From Cadophora sp. MPI-SDFR-AT-0126 (taxonomy: Eukaryota > Ascomycota > Leotiomycetes > Helotiales > Ploettnerulaceae), in the NCBI GenBank assembly GCA_020747065.1, contig JAGMVK010000008.1, forward strand, positions 1,054,001-1,118,000: 64,000 nt of DNA, read 5' to 3'. The notes under the pieces are model-generated. The model was not told the DNA's origin, did no database searches, and worked only from the letters and a program-made list of their open reading frames with translations. Positions 11,622-24,786 of the stretch are shown here, one piece after another. The first letter of the stretch is position 1. Every line of letters starts with the position of its first letter. The translations under genes and the position numbers were made by a program.

Positions 11622-13556
11622 GTTGACTTTGGTGCTCGGTTCGGAACGTTCGGGATTACTGGCTTGTGAGAAATGATCCGATATTGGAGCAGGAAATGTG
11701 TAATTTCGGGATTTTCGGCAAGATTATGAGAGTTAGAGGGTATTCCAAGAAAGTTGAAGTGCTTGGACGTATCAGGAAGGTATGAGGCATGGTTGAGTGC
11801 TCATTGTTAGGCAAGTACTCTAAGATTTAAGGTTATTTTTAGCGAGGATGACGGCAGGTTTGTTGATTGGGGAAATGGAAAGTCTGACCCCGGATTATTC
11901 TTTTGTGTTGAGTTGAAAGGAGATTAATCTGATGTATAATTAAACGCCCACAAATTAACACCAGCGTGCCAAATATAAGTAATTGTCTCCCTCTTGCCAC
12001 GCAATATCAATCCCTTTCTGCCGTTTATTCCCTTGTCACACGGAAGGGCCGTCCCGCGTGAGTCAACCGCGAGACTTGACTCTGCAGATGAAGAACAAAG
12101 GGGTGTGATTTGATATGCTAGAAATAAACGCGCGGAACTTTGCAGGAGACTGAGATATGATTTCGATTTGGGAAGGTTACTGTACCAATACTTACCGGCG
12201 TACATTGGTTTCGTATTTAAGCCAAGACAATCGAGGATGGCGGGGTACGTTGACAGATCAATGAGTATTTCAGCACGAGACATGAGACTGTAGCTCATAG
12301 AATAATAACACCAAGTTTGTTCTCTCCTAATGCATATCAGGTCTTCCAACAGCTTCCAAGTTCCTAGGAGCACAATTGGGTAGACTTTCCTCCCCTGTTC
12401 CAAATCTGATCTAGACAAATAGCCGCCACCCGCGCATGCACATAAACATGCACATGCACATGCGCACTCCCTGAAGCTCCCAGCATCGTCTTCCTTTCTG
12501 GTACCCCACATCTGGATAGATACACCTCCATACCTCACTGACTTGTACACCGCTCTGCAAGAACAGCCCCCCTATTTCTCCACGGAAACACCGAGCTGAA
12601 GCGCAACATCGGCACTTCATCCACCAATCATGGCTATGGAAATCATTTTCTTGCTTCCTCGCTTCCACGCTGAAAGGAGTGATTGGGTCTTGCGATCGCC
12701 TTGCGTCATGTCTGCGCGCTAATTCTACGATCTTCGGCGGTGTATACGGAGGTACAGTACGGCCCAAAGTATCGTTCCTTGTTGACAAGGGGGTTGCGAA
12801 AGTTGGGATTTTCAATGCAACGCAACTCAACTCTTTCAGAAATGGTTGGAATATGGTAAGAGAGGCACGAGAGTAGTCTTTGAGTCTGTCCTAGTGTAGC
12901 GATACACTCCACTGTGCATCTAGTGGTGGAAAATAGTATAGTCAACATGGCATACGCGCCAGAAAGGAAAAATACTTTGGGCTATACCTCCGGAGAGAGG
13001 TGTGTATTTGCTCTTGGCATGATCGTCGTGATGGTGATGGTATTGAAGCTGGGATCGCTGTCTGTTCACGACTTGTAATTACTCGATTTGGGGAGCCGCA
13101 TGGCTTAAATATTGGATGCTAGCCGCCGGACAGCCTCTTGAAGGCGGAAGTGCTTTCAGCATACTTTACTAGGATGATGTTTTCTTCGCAGAAGGGCGAC
13201 ATGTCCATGGTTGGTTGATTTCTGATGAGTTTGAGATTGAAGAAGCGGTAGAGAAGGCCATTAATGATTAAAATGCATAGTATGTCAGGTATTAATGGTT
13301 ATGTTGGAGGGATGGAGGCACGTGGCATAGCTTCGCTTGATATTCAGGATGTAGATGATCTGTAGGAGTAGAAGATTGAAAAGTTCAAAGGTTCGCTCGC
13401 GATGCGGCAATTCCATTTCTACGTAGCACGCTATTGCCAATCAATAGCTATGAATAGCTACGTGATCTGTTCTTTCATCAATTGAGTCTTTCCTGCTCAT
13501 ATCCCACGACCAGCTGCAACAACCACCGCTGTATCATCGAATCCGTACAGCTTAAC
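11622..13556. other. intergenic region between methyltransferase and permease
   Basis: About 1.9 kb with no supported gene. Open frames around 11924-12948 on the minus strand overlap each other, include low-complexity Cys/Ala runs from an ACATGC repeat, and show no domains. The part just after 11621 is the methyltransferase promoter; the part before 13557 is the 3' flank of the permease. Confidence 0.5.
12434..12466. repeat. short (ACATGC)n-like repeat
   Basis: Imperfect CATGCACA/ACATGC units are repeated over about 33 bases. They produce a meaningless Cys-Ala repeat in the minus-strand frames. Confidence 0.6.
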
Positions 13557-15534
13557 CTACTCATCTGAATTGATATCGACCTCGGTCTTAGACCACTTGC
13601 GCGCAGGCACGCGACGCTTGAACAAGATGTCAATCTCACGGTAAGAGCGGTTCTTCATCTCAGGCAGGTAGAAGTATGCGACGATCAGGCAGAAGAGACC
13701 GGTTCCGCCCCAAACAAAACCGCATTTCCCTCCAAGGTTGCCTCCCTGCTATTGTGTCAGTAGGATTCCCACTCGACAATGTTAATTTTGGAGGGGAGGA
13801 AGGCTTACGGTTGGGTTCAACATGTAACTTCCCAAGAAAATACATGGTATTTCGACGATATAGTAGGTAGCACGACCCATTCCGGTTGTAAGAGGTCGAA
13901 GACGGATGGCGGACGTCTCTCCGATGATGACCCACGAGGCAGGTGCAGGACCGAGCGTGAACAGCACAGAGACGATGAGACCTAGCGATGCTTGGGCGAG
14001 GGATGCAGCATCTGACATGCCGAAGCAAGCGGCAATACCGAGAGCAAACAGCAAAATGGTGTTGACGGCTGAGCCCCAGAGGTAGATGGTCCGTCTGCCG
14101 GCGTAGGTGGTGAGGATCCAGGAGAGCATGACGAAGATCATTTGCAGGGCGGAGGTGATGAGACCAAGAGCGAAAGCGGTGTTGGTCGATACGCCAGCCT
14201 CTGTAATATTATCAGTATGCTATTCACCAGATAGGACTACGAAAGAGGCTACTCACGTTCAAAGAAGTATACGGCCTGGTTAGCGATGAGGTTACCAGTA
14301 AGGTTTTGTGCGGCATAAACTCCGCATACGATGAGGGTTCGGTAAAGATCAACGCCTTTGAACAACTCGAGGTGGTTAGGCTCCTTTTCGGACAGCTCTA
14401 GGTCGACAACACGACGCATCATGGCGACGGTTTCTTGAGGCTTCAGTCTGGATCTGCGTCCTAGACGTCCAATAGAGTGGGCAGCTTCTTCGAGACGACC
14501 TTTGCGGACCAACCACCAGGGCGACTCAGGCGCGCACCAGATGAGGATAGCGAGTGGTGTGGGGAAAAGCCACTGAAGAGCGATTGGGATTCTAGTCGAT
14601 ACAGCATTAGCGCGAGAAACTCCAACTCCAGCGAAGACCGTACCTGTAGGCATCCTCATGGTTGATGCCATTATAATGGTAGGTAACACCACCGACGATG
14701 ATACTGCCAATAGCCCAGAACATTTGCAGCATTTGGGTAGCTGGGGCACGAAGTCTCAAAGGCACAATCTCAGAGCAGTATGCTGGTGCGTTTGCAATGA
14801 AGATACCCCATGGCATGCCCTCGAGGATTTGGGCTGCGAACATGACGGGAAGTGACTTGGCGAAGTAGAAGACGAAGATGAAGGCGTTCAAGGCCATCAG
14901 ACCGGTCAAGGTTGCGTAACGGTAACCGATCTTGCTTGTGAGTGGTCCAGCGAGGAAGACACCGATCAAAGCGCCCAACTATTTGGTGAGTTAGCCTGGT
15001 TGATTTTTCGAATTCGTAGACTTCCGAGCTCTCTGCTCCATCAAACTCCCAGGAAGTAGAGTTTATGTGTCCATGAGAAAAGAAGAAAGTATGCGTACCT
15101 GTCCAGAAACCTGAAGTGCTGATTGCCACTTGGTCTCAATCACCCATCCATCGCCGTGACGTATACCGAAATCTTCCTTGAACTTGGGCAGGGCAACGAA
15201 GTTACCCATGAGGAAGACATCGTAGGATTCCATGATCTGAACATCAATGTCAGCTGCTTTTCTCTTCAAAAGGCTCAATTGCAGAGGAGGAAAGAGAACT
15301 TACAATGGTACAGGACATGATAAAAGCCCAGAAGGAAGCCATGGGATATGCTCGCATTGCCTCCAGCACTCCCATGTTATGTTCGGTATTCTCAGCCTCG
15401 ATAGCGTCTGCCTTGAAATCGGAGATCTTCGCCTTCTCGTCAAGATCGTAGACATCTTCGTGCTGGGTGTATGCCTTTTCGACCTCGCCGTCTGGGCCAG
15501 CGCCCGTCTTGGAGTCGATGACAGGGTAACTCAT
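13557..15534 (-). CDS. MFS sugar transporter, alpha-glucoside permease type
   Basis: Six exons (15304-15534, 15099-15236, 14644-14978, 14257-14591, 13809-14200, 13557-13745) give 539 residues, normal for the sugar-porter family. All five introns (52-120 nt) keep frame and use GTAAG, GTACG or GTGAG donors. Family marks are the start of helix 1 (ESYDVFLMGNF), the loop motif PESPWWLVRKGR, a GRRTIYLWG loop and the late PEMKNRSYREIDILF motif. The stretch IGETSAIRLRPLTTGMGRAT and the ALQWLFPTPLAILIW helix resemble yeast Mal/Agt alpha-glucoside:H+ symporters rather than hexose carriers. It should bring maltose-like disaccharides across the plasma membrane. The N-terminal 70 residues are cytosolic and charged. 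No glucosidase or Mal-type activator is adjacent, so substrate is inferred from family resemblance alone. Confidence 0.9.
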
Positions 15535-18500
15535 TTGGCGGGGTTTTCACTTGCCTTATGGGGAAAGAAAGAGTGAAGGATGAGGAAGATGAAGAAGACA
15601 AGGCCTGGGGAACAGAAACATAGGGCAGCTTGCCTCCTTTTATGTGTTTTCTCATTGTCCCACTCTTCCCCCCGGACCTACTTGACTTGTTGCTCATGCT
15701 CCGCATGGAGGTATACGCGACATGGGGAAGCACGTGCGGGGTCCCCCATCACTGAGTTTGGACACTTGTAAGGTTGGAGGGAACATCGTGGACCCAGTTT
15801 CTAATATGTATGTCCGCATGAGGCTCGTGACAGTATCCATGAACATGCATTCTAATTGGTGCGCATAGTTTGATAAACAAGGCCTGTTGAGGCGGACCCG
15901 CTAATCTGGGTAAGAGGCTGCCGAGATGCATCTACTAGATTAGATCACCGTGAGTGTGGGAACCACATGGCAAGGCAACTTCCGGACTTTGGTCGAGACT
16001 CATGAAGAGACTGGTTGCCAGCGAATCCCTGCTGGAAGCTCGGAATAATCAAGTTTCTTGCAATTGAGTGACAATGGTGGAGCATCCAAGCAATTCTCTC
16101 GAATAGCCCTGACTGAATGAACCATTCTCTGGCCAACTTCGCTCCATGTAAAATAGCCTAGGAATGTGTTGTCTCGGTATTTGTGGGACCTAAGAAAGTG
16201 TTTGAGTTCAAATGAGGTTTTTCTAGAACTCGTTCTGACAGGTCCGCGTATATCTTTGATCGTTGATCTACCAAGATACGCTGTCAGGTTGGCTGCAAGC
16301 CTTTTCAGGGGTTCGACGCCCTAAAGCTTAGCGCTGTTAGCCTGTTAGCCGCATTTCTTGTCCTGGCCCTGTCCTGAACCTCGGCATATCTCGGTGTGGA
16401 ACCAGCTTGACTATTTAGAATTCCCTTGATATAATATGCGAAGACCTGCTGTAGGAGCGCGTATGAAAAGCATTAAGTGTCCAGTATACATGGTGTAATA
16501 ACAAGCCCTGGAACTGGGTTATTGGATTATCCGGGTTGTCTGGATTCTGGCTATGATCACAAAGACCGGGCAAGAGTTGTTGACGATGGCCGACTGGTGA
16601 CTGACGATTGGTTGAGCATAAAAACTCGCGGAAAACTTGCGGAAAACTTGCGGAAAACTTGCGGGCGTGCGGATGAATTTCTGATGGGGAAGGTGGATGA
16701 TGGAGGTGGATTTCATGGAGGACCTGGACGACCTGGAGGTGGATTACATACCTCTCCACTGCAATTCGCGACGCCAGTCGGCTTCATCCGAGCGGAACAA
16801 AATAATCCACAGCAGGACCGAGAGAAGCCCCGTGGCATCGTGACCCTGACTTCTCGTGGGGATGGCGGGGAGAACCATGGAACTGAGGAATGAATACGAA
16901 GTGATCATTGATTATTTCATGAAACGTCTGATACCTGATTCTTGTTCAATGGATCAAACCTGCATTTCATTATCCCATTCAGGTTATTGAAAAATGACCT
17001 GCTCGCTTACCTTTTTTTTTTTGGCAATTAAATATTGAAAGGTTTGGAATCATCATGTGATAAATGGTTTCAACATGTGACAACCGAGCTGTACTTGGTA
17101 TCCAGCGTCCAAGATGATGAAGAGAGTAAAAAGTATAAACGTAATCTGTCATACGTTCATTGAGGGAACAATAGGTGATGCTCGTCGACGATGTCACCAA
17201 CAATTGCGAGCACCATTTCCAGCATTCCAGCGAGAGATGTAGGTATGAATCCAATCGCTCGATAAAGTTCAGTCCTCAAGATCTTAAAAAAGGCCAAAGG
17301 AAATTCTTCAGAATTTAACATCCGAATGCAAATGACATGGCAGCTCTTGCTGCTGATCCATCGATGAACTGATCGGTGGTGTAGGAGGTTTCTGAAGTGG
17401 AACATAAATGACGATGTAAATGTATATAGACGGCGGGGCCGGAGAGATTATTTGCACCTTGCAAGAAAACAAGATAAAGAGAGGATTCAACCAATCATCT
17501 GTTCAAATGGAAACTCATATCGGATACATGATTAATCACAACGATGTTTGCATAAAGTCAACGATCACTGAAGCTTTCACGTGCCCGTCAAACTCCAAAA
17601 TTTGACGAGGAATGCATTCAGAAAACTGTGTTCAGGAGGAATGACAAACATATATCTGAAAGAACAGATGTTAATTGTAATTATGAAAGAGAGGGTAATC
17701 GAGAGGAAGAGTAGGCAGTGTTTTCACATCAAATGGCTCACGTCCGCTTCATCAGAAGCACGATGCTGAGTAAGTCGCACTAGCGTTCGCCATACCCGAA
17801 CAACCATTCCCAATGCCCCAGGACTCTTGGGGCTGCTAACACCGCGGATTCACGGGGTTAGCTCAACAGCGGATATACACATCCTCCTCCTTGCCACCGG
17901 CCGGTCAGTTGCAACATCTCAACATGGAAACTGAAAAGCTTGGCGCTGCTTCGACCCCAGCCTCACGGATATGAGACCAAAGCAGAAGCGGAGCGGAGGT
18001 AGACACCGCTAGATCCGCTGCTGAGGAGAGGATGTTAGATGGGACTGGGGAAGACACAGGATGCTTGATTCCTAATCTCTTTCTAATTTGAGTCTATAGG
18101 GCGTGAGATGTCTAGTACACATGGTTTAGCTCGCTCGCTTGTCTATCTGACTGTGTACGATACAGTATACGCACGCTGCGAGCCGCCACGGCGTCATACA
18201 TCCGGTCCGTCGACTGTCCATCCGGCTCCGTAAGGCTGGATCAGAGTGCTGGGATGGAGACAGGACGGCTGAAAGCTTGGTATTGATAGTCGCGCGGTGC
18301 TGATTTTGGCTGGCACTTGCGCGTCTGGGTTTTTTCCGAGCTGTGCTGTGCTTGTCGGATTGGAGTGAGCAAGATGAGCTGAGAAAGTGATGTGCCGAAC
18401 AGCCGTTCCAGGGACCTTGAGGATGAAGGGAAGTCTAACAGACCGACATGCCTGTGATTCCATGGACTCGGTTCAACCTCGTCCAAGGTCGTCAACGAAT

Positions 18501-18597
18501 CCCTGATCTTAGCCATACTGATACTAAATACCCTCAAAATGCGACTCGGCCCAATCCGATCCGAATCCGAATACTGCTTGACTTGATAGTCAAACAC
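15535..18597. other. intergenic region, 3 kb
   Basis: The first few hundred bases form the permease promoter side. No supported coding region: the frames at 16415-16893 on both strands overlap a short repeat and lack domains, and those at 18194-18597 lie in the 3' flank of the antiporter. AT-rich stretches occur at 16.9-17.7 kb without recognisable transposon features. Confidence 0.45.
16630..16662. repeat. 11-bp tandem repeat
   Basis: Three perfect head-to-tail copies of GGAAAACTTGC, preceded by a partial degenerate copy (AAAACTCGC). Confidence 0.85.
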
Positions 18598-20089
18598 CTA
18601 GTCGATTTCACTCCCGCTGACCTCAGGTTCGCTGTCCCCATTCCCGCCCTCATGATCCATCGCCTCAAGCCCATCAGTCTCCTGACCCAAGAGCGGCGCT
18701 CTCTCCCCCTTATTCCTTGCAAAATGTCCAACCACGCTAATCCCCACCGTACTCAACCCATGGACCAGCGTACTCCCCAATACCACGAAGCAAATCACAG
18801 GCCACAGCAACTCAATCGCTTTGTCCTTGTCACTGTACGGGGGAACAAGCTTTCGTGGCTTACGGAGTGGCGCAGAAGTGCCTTTCTCCAGCTCGTTTCT
18901 TGCTTCCATGGCTAGGAATAGCGCCCCAACACCCATGGGTCCGAAGTGTCCGCAGAATAAGGCCTCACGGTAGGTCCTGATATCTGGGACGAAGCGCTTC
19001 ATGGCTAGGACGATTGGAATGCGGCGAAAGAGAAGAACGAGGACGAGGAAGAGCATGAGTTGCCAGATACCGCAGTCGGGTGTTACATCCCTAGGCACGA
19101 ATCGATTCCAGGGAATGATGGAACCGAAGAGGACGAACATGCTGCTGTTGAGCATGAGGTCGATGATTGTAGGGAATGGTAGTTCCCTGGTTTTCTTGGC
19201 GAACCACCCGTCATGTGCGAAGCCTACTCCAGCGCCGAATGCTACTAGGAAATCGTCGCTGCCGAGGGTGGAGCCGACTCCGACGCTGAGAATGGCGAGG
19301 AGCAAGTAAAACACGACGAATGAGGGCTGTGAGATGTATCCTCTCGTGTCTGAGAATCTAAGAAGTCTGTTGGCGACGTTGCCGATGACAAGACCTGCGG
19401 AAATACCGAAGACACACTGCCAGAGAACAGTGATGAGAAACCAGTCTTTCACCGCTTCTCCTGTGCTAGAGGAATTGAGAATGACGAGACCGATATACAG
19501 GAACGGGAAAGAAATCCCATCATTAGAAGCAGACTCTGCGGATAGTACGTGCTTGAGTCGTGCGGGAACTCTCTGGCTAAACGTTGACTTGGAGAGCACA
19601 CTTGCTGCAAGCACTGGATCGGTTGGAGATAAGCAAGCACCAATGATCAAAGCCGCAGATACCGAAGTCTTGAATATCAGATATGCGAACAAGGCTGTGA
19701 TGGCCCATGAAAAGGTCATGACTGGTCCCAGGAAGAAAAGAACCGATTTCCCGTGCCTTTTGAAATAAAACTTGGGGAGTTCTATGCCGACTGCAAAACA
19801 TTGGATTCCAACGATCACTCGCGTTATCTCTTGTAAGATGTCATCGCTCATACCCCAGTGTCTTGGTGCCATGACTTTGAGGACATAGGGCCCCAAGATG
19901 ATACCATAGAGAACAGCTAGAGGAGGTTCTGTGGTGTGTCAGCGCTGAAGGATATGAGGTGCGGGGAATCTGACCTGAGAGGTGGAGCTTATTTCGAATG
20001 AATAGAGAGAGGAGAGCGTAGATGATCAGGAATATCGAGATGGTGAGATACGCGACATGAGGGGGTGTAGGTTCGAGTTGATCCCACAT
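18598..20089 (-). CDS. Na+/H+ antiporter, fungal Nha1/Sod2 type
   Basis: Two exons (19975-20089 and 18598-19928) give 481 residues. The 46-nt intron has a non-standard GTCAGA donor and a GCTGACAC branch, and restores SEPPLAVLYGIILGPYVLK across the junction. The ATG at 20089 puts a short hydrophilic end before helix 1 (VAYLTISIFLIIYALL). The diagnostic CPA1 stretches are present: CLSPTDPVLAASVLSK and LSAESASNDGISFPFLYIGL, the latter carrying the Asn-Asp pair of the ion-binding centre. A second membrane half includes FGHFGPMGVGALFLAMEA. Family knowledge predicts export of Na+/K+ for protons at the plasma membrane. The cytosolic tail is very short and acidic compared with yeast Nha1 (985 residues), closer to the compact Sod2 form. 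Confidence 0.9.
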
Positions 20090-20566
20090 TACCAGGGAAT
20101 TAGTGTGGTACCAATATTGGTTATTGTGTAGTCTCGCACTTGCCTCCAATCTAGTTAGGGCTGTCAAAGGCTCAGTATGAAGCTTAGAATCATGGAATTT
20201 GATGCATAAACAATGTTTTCTTTTGATCCGACAAACTGCTCCTTGTCATGATGTCACTAGTCACTAGTCACATGACCCTCGTTTTCCCTAGACACTTCTG
20301 GAAACCAGGGCAGAAGAGGGTCAATATTTCCACGCGATCGAAAGCATGTACGTGACCTGGAACAGTGTTGGAATAGTGTTTGATGCTGAGTAACATAATC
20401 AAATGTTGTGGCGTCGAAAAGATAAGCCGAACACATTAAATCCTGCACTTTGCCCTTGTGCCGAAGTGGTATCTAAATGCTGATAACCTAAACGCCATTT
20501 ATGCTTTTTTTCTTTCTTCAGAATGCAATGCTCTTCCTGCTAACATTGGTGTACGTGATGAAGTCA
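20090..20566. other. intergenic region between antiporter and PEX2
   Basis: About 480 bases. It holds the antiporter promoter and the 3' flank of PEX2, both on the minus strand. No further feature was recognised; a short duplicated GTCACTAGTCACTAGTCAC stretch lies near 20251. Confidence 0.45.
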
Positions 20567-21976
20567 TCATTCATCGTCGTCAATCACGCCATCTTCTTCC
20601 TCGTCGAATGCTTCGGAGTCACCCAACGCTGAGGCTTCAGATGAAGAGTCTTCATCCTCAACATCTCGACTTTGGGCATTGTAATCCTCCGGACGAGACT
20701 CAATATCGGCCATTTCACTCGGTTCCGAGAATCCAACTGTTTTGGAAGAACTGGTAGGCTTATTCACCTCCTCAATCACATCTCCGCTCCATGGTTTGCA
20801 CTCCTTGACTTCTTCTCCACATCTCAAACAGATCCAGCCTTCTCCATCTTCAGCTTCAAGTCGACCGGCCAAGCATACGAAGCAATATACGCAACCGCAG
20901 GGAATCGTCTCGTACGGATTTGTGATATCAGTCTGAGCTGATCCGACCACGCCTGACGCGCCGGAGGCAGCAATCACTTCTGCCTCAGATGTTGATGTTG
21001 TGTTCTGGTCCTGGTAGCAGATTGCACAGGTCCTCTCCGGCAGGAAAGCAAACTCTCCGCTTTTAATTTCTATATCATCTTCCCCTCCGCTGCGCATGAC
21101 TGACTTGGTTTTCCGCCAAGCTCGTGCAAGCCATCTTCTCCATCTACTGATACCAACAAGAGGCAACACAAACAGCAGAAACTCCGTAAACGCATGCCAC
21201 ACTAGTTGTCGATTGAGGTACTCGAATGATACCTCTCGACTGACCTGACTGGTAGGTGGAGCCAGGCGGAGTCTTAATATCCTGTCAAGCAGTGTTCGGT
21301 ATCTCCCGTTCACGAGAAATACCAGGAAAGAGGCGAATGCTGCTGTTGAGTGAAGCGTCGAGATAGAATCCGATAGTCTTGACAACTTCCGTAAAGTTGG
21401 ACTCGGCTGGTCATAGCCGTTGTCGTTATCCACAAGCCAGTTCTCCCATCTCGTCCAGGCATATTTTCCTCCAACCGTAAACAGTCCGTACAAGGTTTTT
21501 TGCCATTTCGAAGGGGTCACTAGAACTGGCCCTTTGTGTCTCGCGTCCGTGAATTTCAGGTTCTGAAGAGCAGCACCGTATGTTGCATCGTGATCCCAGA
21601 CTGTTACTTTGAACAGCACTGCCCGAAGTGCAAGCATGATTTCCGCAGACCAGTCATCCTGTAGATGTGACCCGAAGTATTTCAGCGCATCTCCCACTTG
21701 TCCCTTTAGTAGCTCAAGAAGCTCTTCGTCTAAGAGCTCAGCATCTACCTGCCCAACTCTGAATGCTGGACGTGTACCCTCTCTCCCTTTTATGCTATCC
21801 CATACTGATATGCCTGCGTGTCCTAGTCGGCTGAGGGGGTAAGGGAGTCGGTTCAGTTGATCTGAGGTCTGCGAGGCTTGTTGCCGCGCAACGATTCGAG
21901 CTCGAGCATCGGCCTCTCTTGCTAGTCGTCTTGCTGCGAGCCGCTGCTGGGCCAGGGCGAAATCATTGGATGTCAT
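20567..21976 (-). CDS. pex2: peroxin-2, RING-type peroxisomal E3 ligase subunit
   Basis: An uninterrupted frame of 469 residues from an ATG at 21976. The N-terminus is rich in Ala/Arg. The central part carries the Pex2/Pex12 region (FGSHLQDDWSAEIMLALRAV, later KWQKTLYGLFTVGGKYAW) and hydrophobic segments such as STAAFASFLVFLVNGRY and FTEFLLFVLPLVGI. The C-terminal RING starts at CAICYQDQ and ends with IPCGCVYCFVCL and GWICLRCGEEV, giving the C-x2-C ... CGCxYC ... C-x2-C ligands typical of Pex2. About 40 mostly Ser/Gly residues separate the first and second ligand pairs, longer than usual. With Pex10 and Pex12 it should ubiquitinate the import receptor Pex5 at the peroxisomal membrane. An acidic tail (about 60 residues) follows the RING. 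Confidence 0.93.
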   Translation of the reverse strand: MTSNDFALAQQRLAARRLAREADARARIVARQQASQTSDQLNRLPYPLSRLGHAGISVWDSIKGREGTRPAFRVGQVDAELLDEELLELLKGQVGDALKYFGSHLQDDWSAEIMLALRAVLFKVTVWDHDATYGAALQNLKFTDARHKGPVLVTPSKWQKTLYGLFTVGGKYAWTRWENWLVDNDNGYDQPSPTLRKLSRLSDSISTLHSTAAFASFLVFLVNGRYRTLLDRILRLRLAPPTSQVSREVSFEYLNRQLVWHAFTEFLLFVLPLVGISRWRRWLARAWRKTKSVMRSGGEDDIEIKSGEFAFLPERTCAICYQDQNTTSTSEAEVIAASGASGVVGSAQTDITNPYETIPCGCVYCFVCLAGRLEAEDGEGWICLRCGEEVKECKPWSGDVIEEVNKPTSSSKTVGFSEPSEMADIESRPEDYNAQSRDVEDEDSSSEASALGDSEAFDEEEDGVIDDDE

Positions 21977-24786
21977 CGTCGGTGCATCTGGAAGCAGTCG
22001 CTGGTTGCTGAGTATTTGCAGTCGATCACAACCGCCTCCAGTGTCCCATCACGCGTTCAATAGTGGCATGAGGTGAGGCTGTCAATTGGCATGTGGATCA
22101 TATCGGAGTTCCGTGTCATCAGGCCAGGACCGAGGTCTAAATTGCTAGCCGAGATATGGAGAGGCGCTAGTCATAATGAAGCCCAGTCGTCTGGAATGTT
22201 TTTGGAATAATTGCTTGGCCGCAGCCATCCGCTGCCGTCTTCCTTTAATCCCAACCTTCCATGTCTTGAAGTCCTGCTTGGCTGCAACTGCACGCCTGAG
22301 TGGCTTTACAAGATTGGATGATGCCAAATGCACTCCCTGGCATAGCTATCTTTGCTACCCTTTTGCATATTGGTTACCCTCCCTAAGTAGGGCTTCGTTC
22401 CGCCATCCCGCTTCGTCCCTTTTTGAACCTCATGTACCTTATTCCAGCTACAAATTGCCAGCTCACAGCACTGTTTTTCCTTTCTAGCTCCCTTCATGCT
22501 CTAGATCCAGTACCTATCATTGCTCAGTATCGCCGACGGTGATAATCTGGGCCATTCTCGAGCAGGATCTTGCCCCTTGCTCCACGATGGCGCTGATTAA
22601 GCTTGCAGACATGAGTAGTTCTCCTAAAATGTCCGCGAGGTGTCGGCCGCCAGCATCATCCTCATTTGCTGAGAGTCACTGTTCTGCGCCTAAATGCAAG
22701 GATTACCATGCTCGACGCCCCGAAATTGGCAACAGGTCCTAGCTATTCGCGGTTCAACAGATGAGCATGTTCTAATTCGATGGGCTCCTGAGACTGCTAA
22801 GAGGCAGTGACGTCGGAATGGGCATATTACCTTCTTGATTCTGGTCACTCGTTCGTCGATGCGGTGTGGATCCTAGCAAGTTCTCGTAAGGTGTGTAGAT
22901 TTGCTAAGCAGCAACCACTTCGTCCTCAGCAGACCAGTACTTCCTACGATCGACCTGACCGCCTCCTTTATTTGCCGATTCCAATTGCCACGCGTACTAG
23001 CTCTTACTTTCATAGACGCCAGATGGCAGAAGTCTATTTTCATTTTCCAAGTTGTCGGGGCGTGCCAAGAGATATTCGACATCTGAGTCAAAGACGCTGC
23101 TTCTGTCCATTTGGAACTTGTGGCTTGAAAATTACACCATGTGGTGGCATGGGATTCTCGTCATGCAATTCTGTTACATCCCAAAGATTGAAATTGTCTT
23201 GAGCCAGATTATTTACCCGAATGTTGAAGTGGGGATCGGCATAGAATTGTAATCGCTGGATTTTGGCCGGAGTGTTTATGCTGCGTACTCGTTTTATCGA
23301 TATCCACCAGTGTGAATGATGGACAGACTCGAAGCAATCTACCCCATTACCCCAAAATTCCTGCGGGACCTGACTTCCTATCCAGGATAGTCTCCATACC
23401 CTCGTATGCCAGCCATACAAAGAGTTGTTGGCGCGCTTATCCGCCCATAGAAGCCCAGTACTCACCTCTTTAGTCAGTGTTTCACTCGGTCCTTTCCCGA
23501 ATTGTCAGACTGTGGCTATTGTTGGCAGCTGCTAGAGGTTGAGATTGCCTTTGTCATAAGATTTGAGAGTAATAGTAAGGCTGAATGCTAGTGCTGTTAT
23601 CATCAATAGGTGATTCAGTTTCATTCATGGGGCAGTCATGGGGCACCTCTTTATCGCTTCGGTTGATGCGGCCGCGTAGAAGTCATCATGGAATACGTGC
23701 GCTAGTCTACATTTTTGATGAACCAATTCGGGCATTAATCTAATCGTATAAAGTCACGATAGTAACCCAAGGGAGATAGCTAACGCGAAGCCTTGAGATC
23801 AACTGCAAGAATTCTGGTCACGGATGCAGGTACATCAAGTAAAGATTGTGCTTTACGGCACTCGTATTACTGTTCTTCCGCGGAGATGCTTGATAGCCAT
23901 ACAAATATGGAAGATACTGTACCGTGTTTACAGTGTGGTTGGAAGACTGCTTCCAGGAGATCAGGGTGGCCCCCGATTTACAATGCCACCATCAGGGGGT
24001 GCAGGGATTCGCTTGATTCTCATCCACATGGCTTTCGCCTCACCAATCCACAGTTGTACATGCGAGATCCCGCTCCTCGGGATTTGATAGTTTCACTGCC
24101 TCGAAGGCAAAAGTTCGCCGCACGTACTATGACGAGCAATTTGGACAGTTCATTCTGGAAAAATGCGGGTGTCCAATAAATGCTATGAGCAGGTGTCCCG
24201 CAAGACTGTCGATGTCAAGACCCGAACCTGAGCGGCGGTGAAGCCGAAATGTAATTTGGTCCGCGAAAGTTGCTGCTTCAAAATTCTCGTCTTCTTCGCC
24301 CGAATATGCAAGCCTTGTCAGGAACAATGCAGGGTTGTGTAGGAGGACAAGCGTCAATCGATGCCGGTTTAAGGCTGAAGAGCGCCAAGGGTACGAAAGA
24401 ACTGGCAACAGTCTTGTTTCCCTGAGAAGCGGGTCGCTAGGATCAGTAAGTTCGTCGGTTCTAAGAAGGTTATTTCTGAAATCAGCGCTGGTCTCGACCT
24501 CGAGCCCTTGTGCTGACAGAATGCTGTGCTGACCGCAAGCAGGACCAGGGTTCCTCATTGGGAGTTAGCGAGGACATCGACCCACACTCTCCGTAGCTCT
24601 ATGCAGCAGTGGTATATCTCCAGCCATCATCTCTGACCATATGGTCCTGTCGTCAAATTGTTGTTTTCTACAAACCATCTCCTTATTCTCAACAGTATTT
24701 TCTGGAGAGTAGCAGTTGTCGCAGTGAGGAGCTCGCTGAGTGAGGTTTATCATAGAGATTATCCAACACTACCACATTCCGCCAAG
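21977..24786. other. 2.8-kb gap with only weak coding signals
   Basis: No gene could be assigned. Two minus-strand frames read more like protein than the rest: 23088-23465 (Trp-rich, with WWISIKRVRSINTPAK) and 24127-24558 (with RHRLTLVLLHNPALFLTR). Neither has a recognisable domain, a convincing start or a clear splice partner, although GTGAGT occurs on the minus strand just upstream of the first. They may be parts of a decayed gene. The sequence from about 24560 is the promoter side of the regulator at 24787. Confidence 0.35.

Noticed and set aside
16300..16330. Second B-box-like match (GGTTCGACGCC)
   Set aside because: No cloverleaf, A-box or terminator could be found around it.
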